From Gnetum montanum (Eukaryota; Streptophyta; Gnetopsida; Gnetales; Gnetaceae): 64,000 nt of DNA. Made by a program: the position numbers and the translations under genes. Each line of letters starts with the position of its first letter. Positions within the stretch are counted from its first letter, which is position 1. Under the pieces are notes generated by a model, which ran no database searches, was not told where the DNA came from, and saw only the letters and a list, made by a program, of their open reading frames with translations. The stretch lies in contig MNCI01005769.1 of NCBI GenBank assembly GCA_015680685.1, forward strand, positions 124,001 to 188,000. Reading direction: 5' to 3'. Below, one piece after another: positions 25,305 to 36,920 of the stretch.

Positions 25305-25963
25305 TTGACTGATCTGGGAAGTCTCCTCATTTATCTTCAAGTGGCAGAAAATGAACCCTGTAAAGCTCTTCTAAATTTGGGGTCAAGAGTCAATTTGATA
25401 TCACACGACATGTACAAGAATTGGAACTTTCCCCCATTAAAGAAGAGCAACATTAGGCTTGAACTGGTAGACCAATCCATCATTGTTCCCTTGGGAGTGG
25501 TGGAGGACATGGTGACCACTGTTCGTTGGTGGTCTATCCTACTAATTTCCTTGTCATCAGTGTTGAAAATTGCAAAGGGAACTTCCCAATCATAATGGAA
25601 AGGGCCTGGTTGAGCACGGTGGATGCAAAACTAGGACTCGGAGATCTTTCCCTTGAAATTTCAAAGGAAAATCCTTCTGGAAAGATTGAGATGAAGCACG
25701 TTCCATGCATCGCATACAGTGACTTAGGGTGCTACTGTGTGCAGCAGTTATGGTCCGCTAAGCGGACATCCATTCACGCATGCAGTCGGTGTACTGAAGA
25801 ATCACCAGTTCAACAGCGCCTATACGCAGCAGCCACAAAACAAGAGGGCACCCAATGGTTGACAGCTGATCTTGCTAGCAGCACATTATGCATGGAACCA
25901 CCTGAGGGGCTTGTACGAGCCTACGTAGATAGCTTGGATGATTTGGAAGAGGTTCATCAGTAA
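25305..25963 (+). pseudogene. Retropepsin-like region of element B, active-site Asp lost
   Basis: ALLNLGSRVNLISHDMYKNW (about 25357-25416) aligns with element C's ALLDSGSGVNLIS, in which D-S-G is the retroviral-type aspartic protease signature. Here the catalytic Asp codon has become Asn (N-L-G). Next come LKKSNIRLEL and PLGVVEDMVTTV, then, after a frame change, YPTNFLVISVENCKGNFPII and MERAWLSTVDAKLGLGDLSL. A protease from this copy would be inactive. Confidence 0.82.
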
Positions 25964-26328
25964 GTGTCCATTGTTGATGACCATGGTGAATGGGGAATTT
26001 TGCACATCCCTGAGAGCTTCAAACATGAGCCCTTGGAACTCAAACCTTTCCATGGGCTCCACCTAACCAGGGATACTGCCTCATCATCACCAAGACAACC
26101 TCGCTTCATTTTTCACGTCTCCTCCTTTCCACCCAGTCATGGGGGAGACCATCATCCCTGCTGATCAATTCCACTACACCCCTAACTGTTTTGCAATTTT
26201 TTATTTTACACCTTTTTGTTTTTCAACATCGTTCATACATTTGCAAATTCTTTGTACATTTTTTTCTTTAATTATTTTCCATTTCTTTGTGTGTGTTTCA
26301 TTTTCACGTAATTGCTAATACGTCATCT

Positions 26329-26455
26329 TATTGTCTCCAGATGTCCGGCACGGATGGTTTTTGTTGTAATGGGGAATGTACACTAGTCCACNTATTGTCT
26401 TCAGATGTTCGGCACGGATGGTTTTTGTTGTAATGGGGAATGTACACTAGTCCAC
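26329..26455 (+). repeat. 63-bp direct duplication separated by one N
   Basis: Copies 26329-26391 and 26393-26455, both containing CGGCACGGATGGTTTTTGTT, flank an ambiguous base at 26392. This may be a tandem duplication or an assembly join of overlapping ends. Confidence 0.85.
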
Positions 26456-26722
26456 CTAGTTGTCTGGTTCCCACTCTCACATGGTTGTCTTTGGACTTTA
26501 CATCTATTTTTCGCTCATAACATCAGTAGTGAGTTCATGTCATCCACCCATTCACCCACTCCATGGTTTTCCTTCTATTGCAAACATGCAACCCCTTTAC
26601 TTAAAAACATTATAATTAATGTGTGACTTGTGTAGTTCCTAGACTCGTGGATGACCCAATGGTTTGAATCGAGTGTGACTTCAAGGGGAATGCAACATTC
26701 GTCGCTCTCTCCTGTCCCCTGG

Positions 26723-27587
26723 TGATGAGACCTGAATTGCTCATAGTGCTAGCGGTCNNNNNNNNNNNNNNNNNNNNNNNNNNNNNNNNNNNNNNNNNNN
26801 NNNNNNNNNNNNNNNNNNNNNNNNNNNNNNNNNNNNNNNNNNNNNNNNNNNNNNNNNNNNNNNNNNNNNNNNNNNNNNNNNNNNNNNNNNNNNNNNNNNN
26901 NNNNNNNNNNNNNNNNNNNNNNNNNNNNNNNNNNNNNNNNNNNNNNNNNNNNNNNNNNNNNNNNNNNNNNNNNNNNNNNNNNNNNNNNNNNNNNNNNNNN
27001 NNNNNNNNNNNNNNNNNNNNNNNNNNNNNNNNNNNNNNNNNNNNNNNNNNNNNNNNNNNNNNNNNNNNNNNNNNNNNNNNNNNNNNNNNNNNNNNNNNNN
27101 NNNNNNNNNNNNNNNNNNNNNNNNNNNNNNNNNNNNNNNNNNNNNNNNNNNNNNNNNNNNNNNNNNNNNNNNNNNNNNNNNNNNNNNNNNNNNNNNNNNN
27201 NNNNNNNNNNNNNNNNNNNNNNNNNNNNNNNNNNNNNNNNNNNNNNNNNNNNNNNNNNNNNNNNNNNNNNNNNNNNNNNNNNNNNNNNNNNNNNNNNNNN
27301 NNNNNNNNNNNNNNNNNNNNNNNNNNNNNNNNNNNNNNNNNNNNNNNNNNNNNNNNNNNNNNNNNNNNNNNNNNNNNNNNNNNNNNNNNNNNNNACACAT
27401 CATACACCTCATCTAGACTAAACCATACGTGACATATGCAAAACTAGTCTAGATGGGAAGACAGCGAACTGCGACCTAAGGCTAACTATCTAGGTGCCAC
27501 AACTAGTCCATCTGCGGAGTTCGACCGGATCGCGCGTGCGATGCTCGTTTCGTATGGTTGAGTGTAGGGGTACCTCGCCACTCATCA
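26723..27587 (+). mobile_element. Solo LTR of the A/D family nested in element B, containing the assembly gap
   Basis: The left end TGATGAGACC is preceded by CCTGG (26718-26722). The right end (…GTACCTCGCCACTCATCA) is followed by CCTGG (27588-27592), a perfect 5-bp target duplication. 27395-27587 is clearly the U5 side of an A/D-type LTR. The N run lies wholly between these ends, and the total of 865 bp fits the 782-925 bp of related LTRs. Confidence 0.88.
26758..27394. other. Assembly gap, 637 N
   Basis: Unknown bases. By its flanks, it should be the U3/R part of the solo LTR 26723-27587. Confidence 0.99.
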
Positions 27588-28659
27588 CCTGGGTTGCTGG
27601 TATGTCCTTACAAATTTCCTACTGCTCCATGTTTTTCTCTCCAAGGAAGCTTCTGGGTAATTTGACCTTGCATGGTGTGGTCCTCACCGAAAAATTTAAA
27701 AAAATGACAAAAAATAAAAAAATAATAATGAAAAAAGACAAAAGAAAAGAAATAAACATGAGGATTCAAAGCACACCCCTTGGTCGAATGCATGCGAATA
27801 CGCATGGGTCTTTGCATGGTGTGGTTCCCCCGAAAACGAAAAGAAAAACACAAATCACTATGTGGGAATTCAAAGCACACCCCTTAGACTGCCTCTTACG
27901 GGCCATAAGCACTAGTTATGGGACTTCCTTGGTCCCCTGTAACTTCATCCCGTTTCACTTCCTTCCTCTCACATTTGTTGGAGTGGTGGTTCTTTGTGGT
28001 TGCATTCCTGCTTCCTTGGGGGATGGCTGGGACTTCGTCTACTACTATAATGTCATTGAATGCGTATGGTTTTGGGTTTGAACTCAGGAACGATTCTATC
28101 AGGTCACTTAACCACAACTACACATGGGGTTTCATGTGACCGACGATCAAAATTCCATTTCCTCTTCTCTCTCTCTCTTCACCCAATGCCCTCCATCACT
28201 CACCTCACTACCTGCCATATGTTGTGGAAGTTCGTTGTGGTTTCCATGGGCTCCTCATGCCTTGGTAGGATCTCTGGGGTAGGAGTCTTAACTAGCAAAC
28301 ACCATTTCTAGCCCTGGGGCCCATGGACCTCGGTGTTGGGGATATGTAAGGGCTACTAAGGCTATGGCTTGCTATGGGGAGGACCCACCTACATATCCTT
28401 GGTCCTGCTTGTTAAGCCTCCCATCCTTTGGATTTCATGGTTGACTAGTTTTAGGGTCCCATCGCTCGATTTATTCCCCGCAGAGTTCTTTTTGAGTCCT
28501 GTTCTCCTATTTTTGACTCTTTCTTCAAGCCCCGATTTCCCTCCTCCTGTCCTCAGTCATGTCTAGGCCTCTTACGTGCTTCAACCGCCCCAATTTTGCA
28601 TTTCAAATTCATCTTTTCGAGCTTTTTCTGGGCTGGTCAACGCTGGTCAACGGGTGCAC

Positions 28660-28760
28660 ACCCTTGCATATATGGAGCCCTGTATACGCAGCCCCCTGCA
28701 TCTACGCGGTCGCGTATATGCGGGCCCATCGACGTAGTGCCTAATCCCTATATATACACC
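28660..28760 (+). promoter_or_regulatory. Candidate internal promoter upstream of ORF3 in element B
   Basis: Near-palindromic CGCGTATATGCGGG and CCCATCGACGTAG lead to a TATA-like CTATATATACACC (about 28749-28761), roughly 360 bp before the ORF3 ATG. The B-family LTR has the same kinds of motif (CCGCGTATACGCGG and CCCATCGACGTAG at 15477-15520) before its TATA box. Activity is inferred. Confidence 0.45.
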
Positions 28761-29114
28761 CGCTACGCTTTGAAATTTTCATCATTTGGAATCCAAATTG
28801 AGGAGAGTTTTTACCATTTTTTCTACCTAACCCTTCCCAACGCACCTATCTTCCCTCGCGTGTCCACATCAACCGATCCTTGCCCTTTTAAGCAATCGAA
28901 GGTATGCTCTCAGTTGTGGGGGGGGGTGATGCCTATGTGTAATTAATTAATTAGTTAATTACAAAAATTTTGGTCCTAACCCATAAATTAACACTTCGGG
29001 AGACTTAAAAGAATGCCTGTGCCAACAACATAACTTGGTCAAACTGAGAAGGTGTATAAGGACCATCTTGAGCTACTTATGCATGGTCTAATGAGAGGTT
29101 ATGTTTGATTACTA

Positions 29115-31970
29115 ATGGCACTGAAACCAAGGCATCCAAGGGGTGAAGGACCATCACACCCAAGGGACAAGCGCCCATGCACGGGAAGGGGATGAGGAGT
29201 GCAACTGCTAGAGCACACGGAGGGCTCTCATGCAATTGGGCCCCTCTGTGAAGGACTTGACGTGGAATCTATCCATCAAATTCCCGAAGAGGAGATTCCA
29301 AGCGAGCAATCACAAGGGGATGAGACTCCTGGGATAGCACCACGGCTTGAGGTCACCCTGACCCAAGCTTGCCTTGATGCTATCACGTCGCGCAAGATGC
29401 AACGAATGGTCCTTCAAGAGCTAAACTTTGGACCATTCCTCGAGAACACGCCAGAAGAAGTGAGGCTCCAATTGCAAAACTCTCCGATGTGGCCAATCAT
29501 TACAACCAATGGTGAATGGTACTTAGGAGAGACCTATCTCTTCTGGACAAATAGGCAACCAAGGTCTAGAGTAAGAATCAAAGACATTTATGTCTCTTAC
29601 TCTTCGAAGGCGATAGTGTAGGCTCTCAGGTTGCCCAAGATCGGAGCAGATGTGGTGGAAATTCTAAAGCAGGCTGACCCAGAGGTAAAGGCAGAATGGA
29701 CCAAACGATGCTATGGGGTAGAGCGTAAGGAATTTGGCTCTTTGACCACGGCAGAGAGGATATACTCAAAGATCACGTCTTACCACTTGAATCCAATGGT
29801 AAGACCCAACAAAGTCATAGCCTTCTCCGCTCATGCGTGTGCCACCTTGAGTGGAAAATTCCCAATGAGTCTTGCATAGCTACTGTTCTTGGAGATTGAA
29901 AAGAGGTTCTTTGAGAACGAACGTGGAAGACGAGCTCTCCCCTTTCCCTGCCTAATCCGAAAATTGTGCAAACAAGCAAGGATAGCATGGTACTCTAATG
30001 ATGTAATCCAGCACTCCCCAATTGCCTCTTGGTGGGAAATGATGAAGGATAAAACTCCTGCCATCACACAGACAGAGGAGGAGCAGCAACCACCTCCACC
30101 ACCTGCACAAACAACACAACCGGGTTTGCAAACCATAGTAAAACACATCTACGAAATTCGGGAAATGCTCTTGAGTCAACAAGAGTAATCTGGCAGGACC
30201 AGTGGAGGAGAAGACCCTTCGGTCTATTGCCCTACCATGAGCCACCTGGAGCAAGTGGCTCGATTAGTTAGCTTGCTTGAAAGGGCAGGGCCGATGTTCT
30301 CTGCAACCCGAATGCAAGTGCCTGCACGAACACATCCTAGCGTCCGAGAGATAACCGTGTCCACACAATAGTTATTTCCCAAAATTTCTGGGAATGCTGC
30401 TACCTTCTTGGTACTCTTGGAGGATGGTCAAGGGGCAACAATTCTAGTGATCCAGCACCAAGGACAGGAGACTGCGGTCGAAGTGGTTGTTGACATAATT
30501 GCTACAGCTCTCAATGCACCGACAGCACCTGTACCAGACATTCATGGACTACAAGATGTACAGGCATCTTCCAGAACTTCGCATATCAAGATTGATGCAG
30601 CCCAACATGAGGAGTTGTTGGACCGACTGGTGGGAACCGGGAAACCGCTTCCAGATGTCTTTGACCTTCCGAACAACATTACTGTAACACAGTTAGAGCT
30701 GCTCTCAGCAAGGGACAAGAGCCTCATTTTGAAAGGGCAACTTGACGCTGCCCAAGTCGCTTGTTAATGCTTGGCAATGGAAGTAGCCCAATCAAGAGCC
30801 CAGCTTATTGATCCAGCCATTCTTGATTGCGTAATCACCAGAGATGAAGCTTTTCAATAGCTTCAACTCAAACTTCAGATCGTTGAGGATGTGCGAGAGA
30901 TAGCGAGCTTCGATAAGTCCTTGGCAAATGTTTGAGCGTATCATTTAGACAAGGATTTGATGGAGGTTCGCTAGGAGAATGTCTGATTGACCATGGAGAT
31001 TCATCGCCTGCACAATGTTGGTGTAGAAAATGAACACATGAAAAATTTTATCCACCAACATCAGGAAGAACTAGCCAGGGTGAATGTTGACATAAGAAGG
31101 TTGGCCGCTGAGAACTGAAATCTATCAATGGAGGAGGCTCGGGCGTTGCGACAGAAGTCTACGATTGAAATTTCCGCTTGGAAGAATGAGGCCCTGAAAT
31201 TTGAAAAAGTCAAAAATCATTACAGGGACCAAGTGGGGTTGCAGAAGGAGGTGAATGAAAAGCATATTCAAGTCGCCAAGGCTAAGATGAACCAAGCACT
31301 CTAGTAGCTCATAGAGGGAGGCGAGGTATGGCAACCTATCTTTGATGGGTTGAATAACTACAATCAAGCTGAAATCTGCCTTAAGGAGCTGCAAATTGAG
31401 GAGATGACAAAATATATGGAGCTTACCAACCTTCGTTATGCAAACCTGGCTATGCTCACAGCCAGAAGACCGCAGTTAGAATTGGAAAAACAAGTGGCCG
31501 CCTTGTATTCCCTATACGAGGGAGAGTTCCAGGTGCACAAAGCAACAAAGCAAAAGCTGGAAATGGCAAACACGGAACTCGAGGTTCTTCGCACAAGCTT
31601 TGAAGGAAAACGTATAGTCGTGGAGAACCTGGCCTGTAGGATGAATGACTACCAGTAGCTGTAGGCATCAATCCGAGCATTCGACATCGAATGAAAGCAG
31701 TTTGCAGCCTGGTTTTTCAACCTCAGAGAACTCTTCCCAGCGTTGTCATGCCGTTGGGAAGTTCCAGTTCCAGCACACATTGGAGAAGCTACCTGGACTA
31801 TGAACGACCCCAGAAGCAAAGAAGAAAAGATGAGGGCTCTCTTAAAGGCTTTCCGGCTGCCTCCAGAAGTTACAACTACTACGAGGCAACCGTCATCTGT
31901 GCTGCCACCAATGCATGGGCCAGAGGCTAGAGAAGGTCCATCAGAACCACCGCCCCCAGGGACGGTGTGA
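29115..31970 (+). pseudogene. ORF3 of element B: conserved plant-transposon domain plus coiled coil, broken
   Basis: Starts at ATG 29115 (MALKPRHPRGEGPS), with a stop after about 26 codons, then long open stretches. 29199-29621 holds ELNFGPFLENTPEEVRLQL and GEWYLGETYLFW. 29622-29879 carries AERIYSKITSYHLNPMV and FSAHACATLSGKFPMSLA. 29889-30188 has ALPFPCLIRKLCKQARI and a Pro-rich tail. 30408-31658 is mostly Gln/Glu/Leu/Lys-rich, with a likely coiled coil including LELEKQVAALYSLYEGEFQV. The middle part fits the 'putative plant transposon protein' family. It is collinear with ORF3 of element A. About half a dozen stops make it non-functional as read. Confidence 0.78.
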
Positions 31971-32220
31971 TCTTCCCCAACAATTTTGTGCATTATCCTA
32001 CACGGTAGAGGCTCCAGGACTAGCGAGGTGTTCAATTTTTTCTCTGAACACCGCCATTTTTGTAAATTGTCCTTCTCTGTAACTCAAGCACTTGGTTAAA
32101 TTAATGTTATGTCATGTGTGTGTTATGTGTGTGTCAAGTCATGTGCATTGTTAATAAAATTCCATACCTTCCAAATTGTAGAGTAACTTGAGAACGCGTT
32201 TTTACTTAGTCGTGGGGGTA

Positions 32221-33091
32221 TGATGAAATGTCTTTAAGTCAATGTGTCGACTAGGCCGCATATACGAGGCTGCATATACTCGGCCGCATCGACGCGGCCC
32301 CGTCGACGTAGCCTTCCATGCGTCGACATGGCCCCATTTACGCAGAGCTTATTTCGACCTATAAATAAGAGGGCCTTCCACCTCATTTAGGTACCTTTTC
32401 AGTTAGTTGTAGCGAAGCTCTTGTAGTTTGTTCCCGCAAGAGATAGAATATTTTCCAAGTGTCCGCAGTAGGTGTAAGAAAAGTGATCGGCTCTTTATTC
32501 GAGCATTGATGTATCTGAGCCCATTGCCATGACGACAATAAAGACGAACTCTTCAAGCATTCCTTGCAGCATTTGGACTTAGCCATTTTATTGCATTCAT
32601 TAGTTTAATGTGTTTATGTTTTGTTAGTTACTTAAGTTTATGTTCTTAATATTTTAATCATTCTCGCTCTCTCATAAGATCGTAAAGACCATAAGTACGA
32701 CCATCTCGAGCGTAAACCCAACACTTGGTAACCCAATGATGCTTAATGTCTGGTAACCCAGTAGTGTTCAGGGGATGCTCAAAATGTGCTCGAAAGATGA
32801 GATCGGATACTTATGTTAGGAGTAGTTAAGATTTAGATTAAGATAATCTTAGGTTAATTAATATTCCAACCTTATTTTCCAAGATAGTTAGCCGCTAAAA
32901 GATACGTAAAAAGCTATAAAAATCATTAGCCTTAATCTCACTTAACCATCGCACATAGAATATCACAAGTGAGATTAGGAAGACAATGATCGTTCTAACC
33001 CAAGGTTTTGCTGGCTAGGGAATTCGACCGAGTTGTATGTAAACGCCCGTGATTCATATGGTTGGGCGTAGGGGTACCTAGCCACTCATCA
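32221..33091 (+). repeat. 3' LTR of element B
   Basis: 871 bp, TGATGAAATGTC to CCACTCATCA, followed by the target duplication GTTAC. Confidence 0.92.
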
Positions 33092-33201
33092 GTTACTTAA
33101 GGCCCATGGCATTAGAATAGAAGAGTAACCTAAGGCCTAATCAATTTAGTATGGCTTATAATGGAATAGGAACAAATGGCCCTTCAGAAGATATTGGAAC
33201 T

Positions 33202-34020
33202 TGATTAGCGGTGAGGTACCCCTACACTCAACCATACGAATACGAGCGTTACACGTGCGATCTGGTCGAACTCCGCAGACTAAGTGCCTACACACCTTAT
33301 GGAACACTTAAGGTTAATCGTTCATTGTCTTCCCAGACTTACTTGTAGTTGTCACGGTTGTATGGTTAAGTAAGTCTGAGGTATGTGATTTTTATATCTT
33401 TTATGTTTTTATCTCCTATGCTAATGAGGTAAAGGGTAAAGAGACTAATTAACTAACTTTAACTAACTAACTAAGCCTTAATTAACCTACCATCAGCATC
33501 TGTTCCCACTTATTGTTCACACCCTAAACCAATGCAACCTTCTGGGATTACCAAACACTAATCGTTGCTGAGATTACCAAGTGTTATGCACGTGCTCGAA
33601 GCGGTCGTACTGAATGCACTTAACTATGAGAGAAGGTTGAGAGAATGCACTTAACTATGAGAGAAGGGTTGAGAGAGATTTAATTAACTAATAAATAATT
33701 TAAATGATGAATAGTAAATAACAGTAATTAAAGTCCTATTTAGCTTAGTCCATGCACTGCAAGGTTTATCCAACAGTTCATCTTTATTTCCGTACACAAA
33801 CTTGTGCTGAAGTACAATATTTGCTCGAATAAAGATCTGTTCACTTTGGAGTTCCTATTGCGGGCACATGGAAATTATTCTATCTCTGGAGAGGTAAAAC
33901 TGCCAAAGTTTCGCTAAGGGTCTAGATCTAGATGGGAAACAAGGGAGAGCTGCCTCTTATTTATAGAACTGGTGACGAACCGCGATATCACGGGTGACGA
34001 CGCAATATCGCGTCCCATCA
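33202..34020 (-). mobile_element. Solo LTR, C-like family
   Basis: 819 bp with a perfect 5-bp target duplication GAACT (33197-33201 and 34021-34025). It starts TGATTAGCGGTGAGGTACCC and ends CGTCCCATCA. Orientation is inferred from U5-like sequence on the left and CGATATCACG-type repeats on the right. No internal region remains. Confidence 0.9.
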
Positions 34021-34025
34021 GAACT

Positions 34026-35726
34026 CATATCCCATTCTTGTCAATTCAACTTATGATTTTTACACTTAGAGATTGTTAGCTTTCCCTCAATAGTATATGT
34101 ATTCAACTTTTGATTTTTACACTTAAATATTGTTAACTTTCCCTTAATAGCATATGTGTTACATTTATTGTATACCATCTACTCCTGCAAGTTCTTACCT
34201 AGAAGATTTTCATTCCTCTTAATGTTTGAAAATTCTAATTACTTCCTAAAAAGAAATATAACCTTTTACTAACCCTTAAACACAATGTTGTTTCACCTTT
34301 GAACAAAATAATTATGTAATCCTATGTTACTTCAACCATTATAATTATGTAATTCTATATTGCTTTTTATCATCATACAAATAGAAAGCACTTTTAGCAT
34401 GTTAATTATACATGTGTATGGTTATTATGTCTTGAAAAAAAATTCCAAACTTGACATGGCTAGAAAGAGAGCCTAAGGAACTTTCTTTTTTAAAAAATTT
34501 AATATATTTATTACTCTCAATTAAAATCTCTTAATTAGAAAGAGTATGATGGGTATGCAAAAAATAAAGGTGAGCATCTAAAATACAATGAGATGCTAGG
34601 TGCACTGTGGTTATACAACCGTTTTAATGTAAATACAATATAATTAGTATATATAATGAAAGCAATGTGTTCATTTTTTTTTCTAGAAATTTCTCCAAAC
34701 CTTACAAACCCAAAATGGTGTTAACTATTCTTTTAGATTATTCATAATTATGATGGATCAGTCGACAATCCTTTTTATAAATCGGATATGGAAAATCAGA
34801 ATAAATCGGTGTAAAAATCATCAATATTAACAAAAGAGATCACTTATTTGTCCTCATGTTTCTTAGCGGCATTTTCTATGTTTTTTCATCTAATAACTCA
34901 GAGTGGAACATCAAATATAAATTTTTTTAAAGAATTAGCAATATAATATATATTAAACTAAAAAAAATCAATAAAATTATAGGACTATTCAATGGATGAA
35001 ATATCCAATCCAATTTTGAATTATCGCACATCTTACGATTTCTCAATCTATCATTATGACGAGATCCCATTCTTCGTTCGTGCCCTTTTACCCATGAAAT
35101 AGTTAAACATGTACCTATACGTATATACACAAGAATTTGTTTTTGTCATTAAAGTTCCAGTCATGTTTCGATCCAATCCGGTGAATCGGTTCCGCCACCT
35201 TCATCCTCCGCCAACTTTATTTCCCGATTAATTAATACATTTTCTTCAGTTATACGCAGAAAAATCTCCATATATAAAAATATCGCTGCAATAATTCTCA
35301 TTGCAGGTACGTCATGTACTCAAATGGTCAAATGGGAAAGCAGTTTCCAAAAACATTCTCACAAGAGACGTAGTAAAACTGATCTGAAGAAAGTAATCCA
35401 GACAGCCAAAAAAAAAAAATTTACAATCCTTTCAAATGGTCACTTGAAAATATTACATTTTATTCAAGAATTAAAATTATTGTGGGCATTCGGGGCTAAG
35501 GGGGGGAATTTGTATTCTCTGAGCTGATCATGTTATATATCCTATGACGCTACTTTTTTTCGGGGCTAAGGGGGGGAATTTGTATTCTCTGAGCTGATCA
35601 TGTTATATATCCTATGACGCTACTTTTTTTTGGCAGTGTGAGTGTATCAGAGAGGGTTTTAAAAACTCTGGTGTAGTATCATGAAAATGTAAAAGAAGGT
35701 GAAAAAAATTTCTTTAGCTTTCTGAC
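34026..35726. other. Intergenic between solo LTR and b561 gene 2
   Basis: AT-rich. Holds a short near-duplicate (CAACTTATGATTTTTACACTTA at about 34045 and a similar stretch near 34093), a 67-codon minus frame (34927-35130) that I do not recognise, and a perfect 70-bp tandem duplication (35491-35630). Confidence 0.55.
35491..35630. repeat. Perfect 70-bp tandem duplication
   Basis: 35491-35560 and 35561-35630 look identical, beginning CGGGGCTAAGGGGGGG. They lie about 100 bp past the stop of b561 gene 2, probably in its 3' UTR or just beyond. Confidence 0.93.
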
Positions 35727-36920
35727 TTAGTGGAGTTCTACTTCTTGTTCGCAGTCTGCAGATCCTGCACTAGTGGGCTTGGATTCTGCAGAGGGCTTGG
35801 ATTCACAAGGACCCTGGTCCATGAGATAAACCCATCTGTCTTGGTAAAGATAGATCAGTGACAGGATTATGACCTGCACTGCAAATAGTATCTTCCAAAT
35901 CCTGGTGCTTCTGAGATTGAAAATTTCATACGAATGCAGGCCACTGAAGGTATCCACAATTCCCAAAATCACGGTTCCTGTCCCCACAAACCAGTGCACA
36001 AAATACCACAATGGTCTGAACTTTGTTCCCCTGCAGTGCAGTGAACATTATCTGATCAGTACATGAATATTGGTGCCAGGAAACTACAATAAATGGTTTT
36101 GTTCCTGAATTTTACTTGTCAGGTCTGATGAAGCCGGTCAGGGGTTGGAGCCACACAAGAATGTAAATCAGGAGGCCCAGCTTTTGGTGGGTGTAGTTGA
36201 ATTTGTTGGTGAATTTTATGAAGGAAGGAATTGCACCGACTGTTGCAAATGCCACTGCTAAAAGCTATTAAAAAAAGTACAGAAAACAAAATTAAAGATG
36301 AAACCAGGAAATTGCAAATAATAAAGATAAAGATATATAGACAAATAATTGAAATAGCAAAAGAGAAGTGATATACAATTGGCATTTTTTTGGAACAACT
36401 GATTAAACTAATTTTGAGTATTATTATTTGCAATGAAGAAAAACCTGCAATATGAGGTGGCTATAATATAACTGCTCCACTTTTCTGGTGCGGCCTTCCT
36501 CTCTTGCTTTCTTGGCCATCCGAATCAGTATTAAAGCAATCGGCATCAGCAAACCCATTGAGGCCCACAAAAAATACCCATGCAACTTTTCCATCAGAAT
36601 AACCTGGTTAACTAGCGAATATTAAATTTACACAAAATCAAAGGCGTATAATATTTTCCTCGTCATTAAAGTTTAAAACAAAAAATCTTTGCTTCAAATG
36701 ATGCAACAGGGAACAGAATCAGTGAAAAATCATGAATATTCTCTGGCTAAAAGAATTGTGGTTCTGCAAAACAAACTAAACTGAAAAGAGAAACTTAGAA
36801 GAAAATCAAAAAGATTCTGAAAATTACGAAACCATTTGAGAAATTTTTACGTAAATAGTTCTTAAAAACTACCTCCGGATCAGTAACCGGTGGGATTCTT
36901 GCTGTTACGTTGGCTGCCAT
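35727..36920 (-). CDS. Cytochrome b561-domain transmembrane protein, copy 2
   Basis: Same family as copy 1. Minus-strand exons: 36873-36920 (ATG, MAANVTARIPPVTDPE), 36445-36603, 36116-36264, 35727-36030. All introns are GT-AG and the product is 219 residues. All four heme histidines are present: KLHGYFLW, YSHLILQ, THQKLG and YFVHWFVG. The five membrane segments are intact. Exon 3 is 149 bp as in the other copies; exon 2 is 159 bp, one codon shorter. The first exon codes only 16 hydrophilic residues, so no signal peptide is apparent, unlike the usual family pattern. An unseen upstream exon cannot be excluded, although an in-frame stop lies just upstream. The start codon lies within an inverted repeat (36895-36975), and a 40-bp tandem repeat with TGAGTCA lies upstream. 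Confidence 0.9.

Larger units (their letters stand above)
25980..29114 (+). other. Noncoding middle of element B between protease and ORF3
   Basis: Contains an internal polypurine-like AGTCATGGGGGAGA (about 26137-26150) just after the protease frame, a 63-bp duplication around a single N (26329-26455), a nested solo LTR (26723-27587), repeated purine-rich stretches with CAAAGCACACCCCTT (27767-27781 and 27872-27886), and a candidate promoter (28660-28760). No conserved protein was seen. Confidence 0.6.
21726..33091 (+). mobile_element. LTR retrotransposon B, Gypsy-type, plus strand, about 11.4 kb
   Basis: The LTRs are at 21726-22614 and 32221-33091, with a perfect 5-bp target duplication GTTAC (21721-21725, 33092-33096). 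A PBS-like TTGGCATCATTGTCGGGGAC follows the left LTR at 22615-22634 (tRNA-Asp type, decayed). The polypurine tract GTCGTGGGGGTA (about 32209-32220) precedes the right LTR. Order inside: gag (about 22795-24600), retropepsin region (25305-25963), noncoding stretch with a nested solo LTR (26723-27587, containing the N gap), candidate internal promoter (28660-28760), ORF3 (29115-31970). No reverse transcriptase, RNase H or integrase was recognised, and all frames contain stops. Confidence 0.93.

Noticed and set aside
26616-27432. Long frames across the N run
   Set aside because: They consist of unknown bases; the flanks show a solo LTR.
12071-33091. CRISPR-like or phage-like arrays in the repeated palindromes
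   Set aside because: The repeats are LTR promoter motifs in a plant genome, with no spacer regularity and no cas-like genes.
34927-35130. 67-codon minus frame with basic then hydrophobic half
   Set aside because: Considered as an organelle gene fragment but matched none I know.
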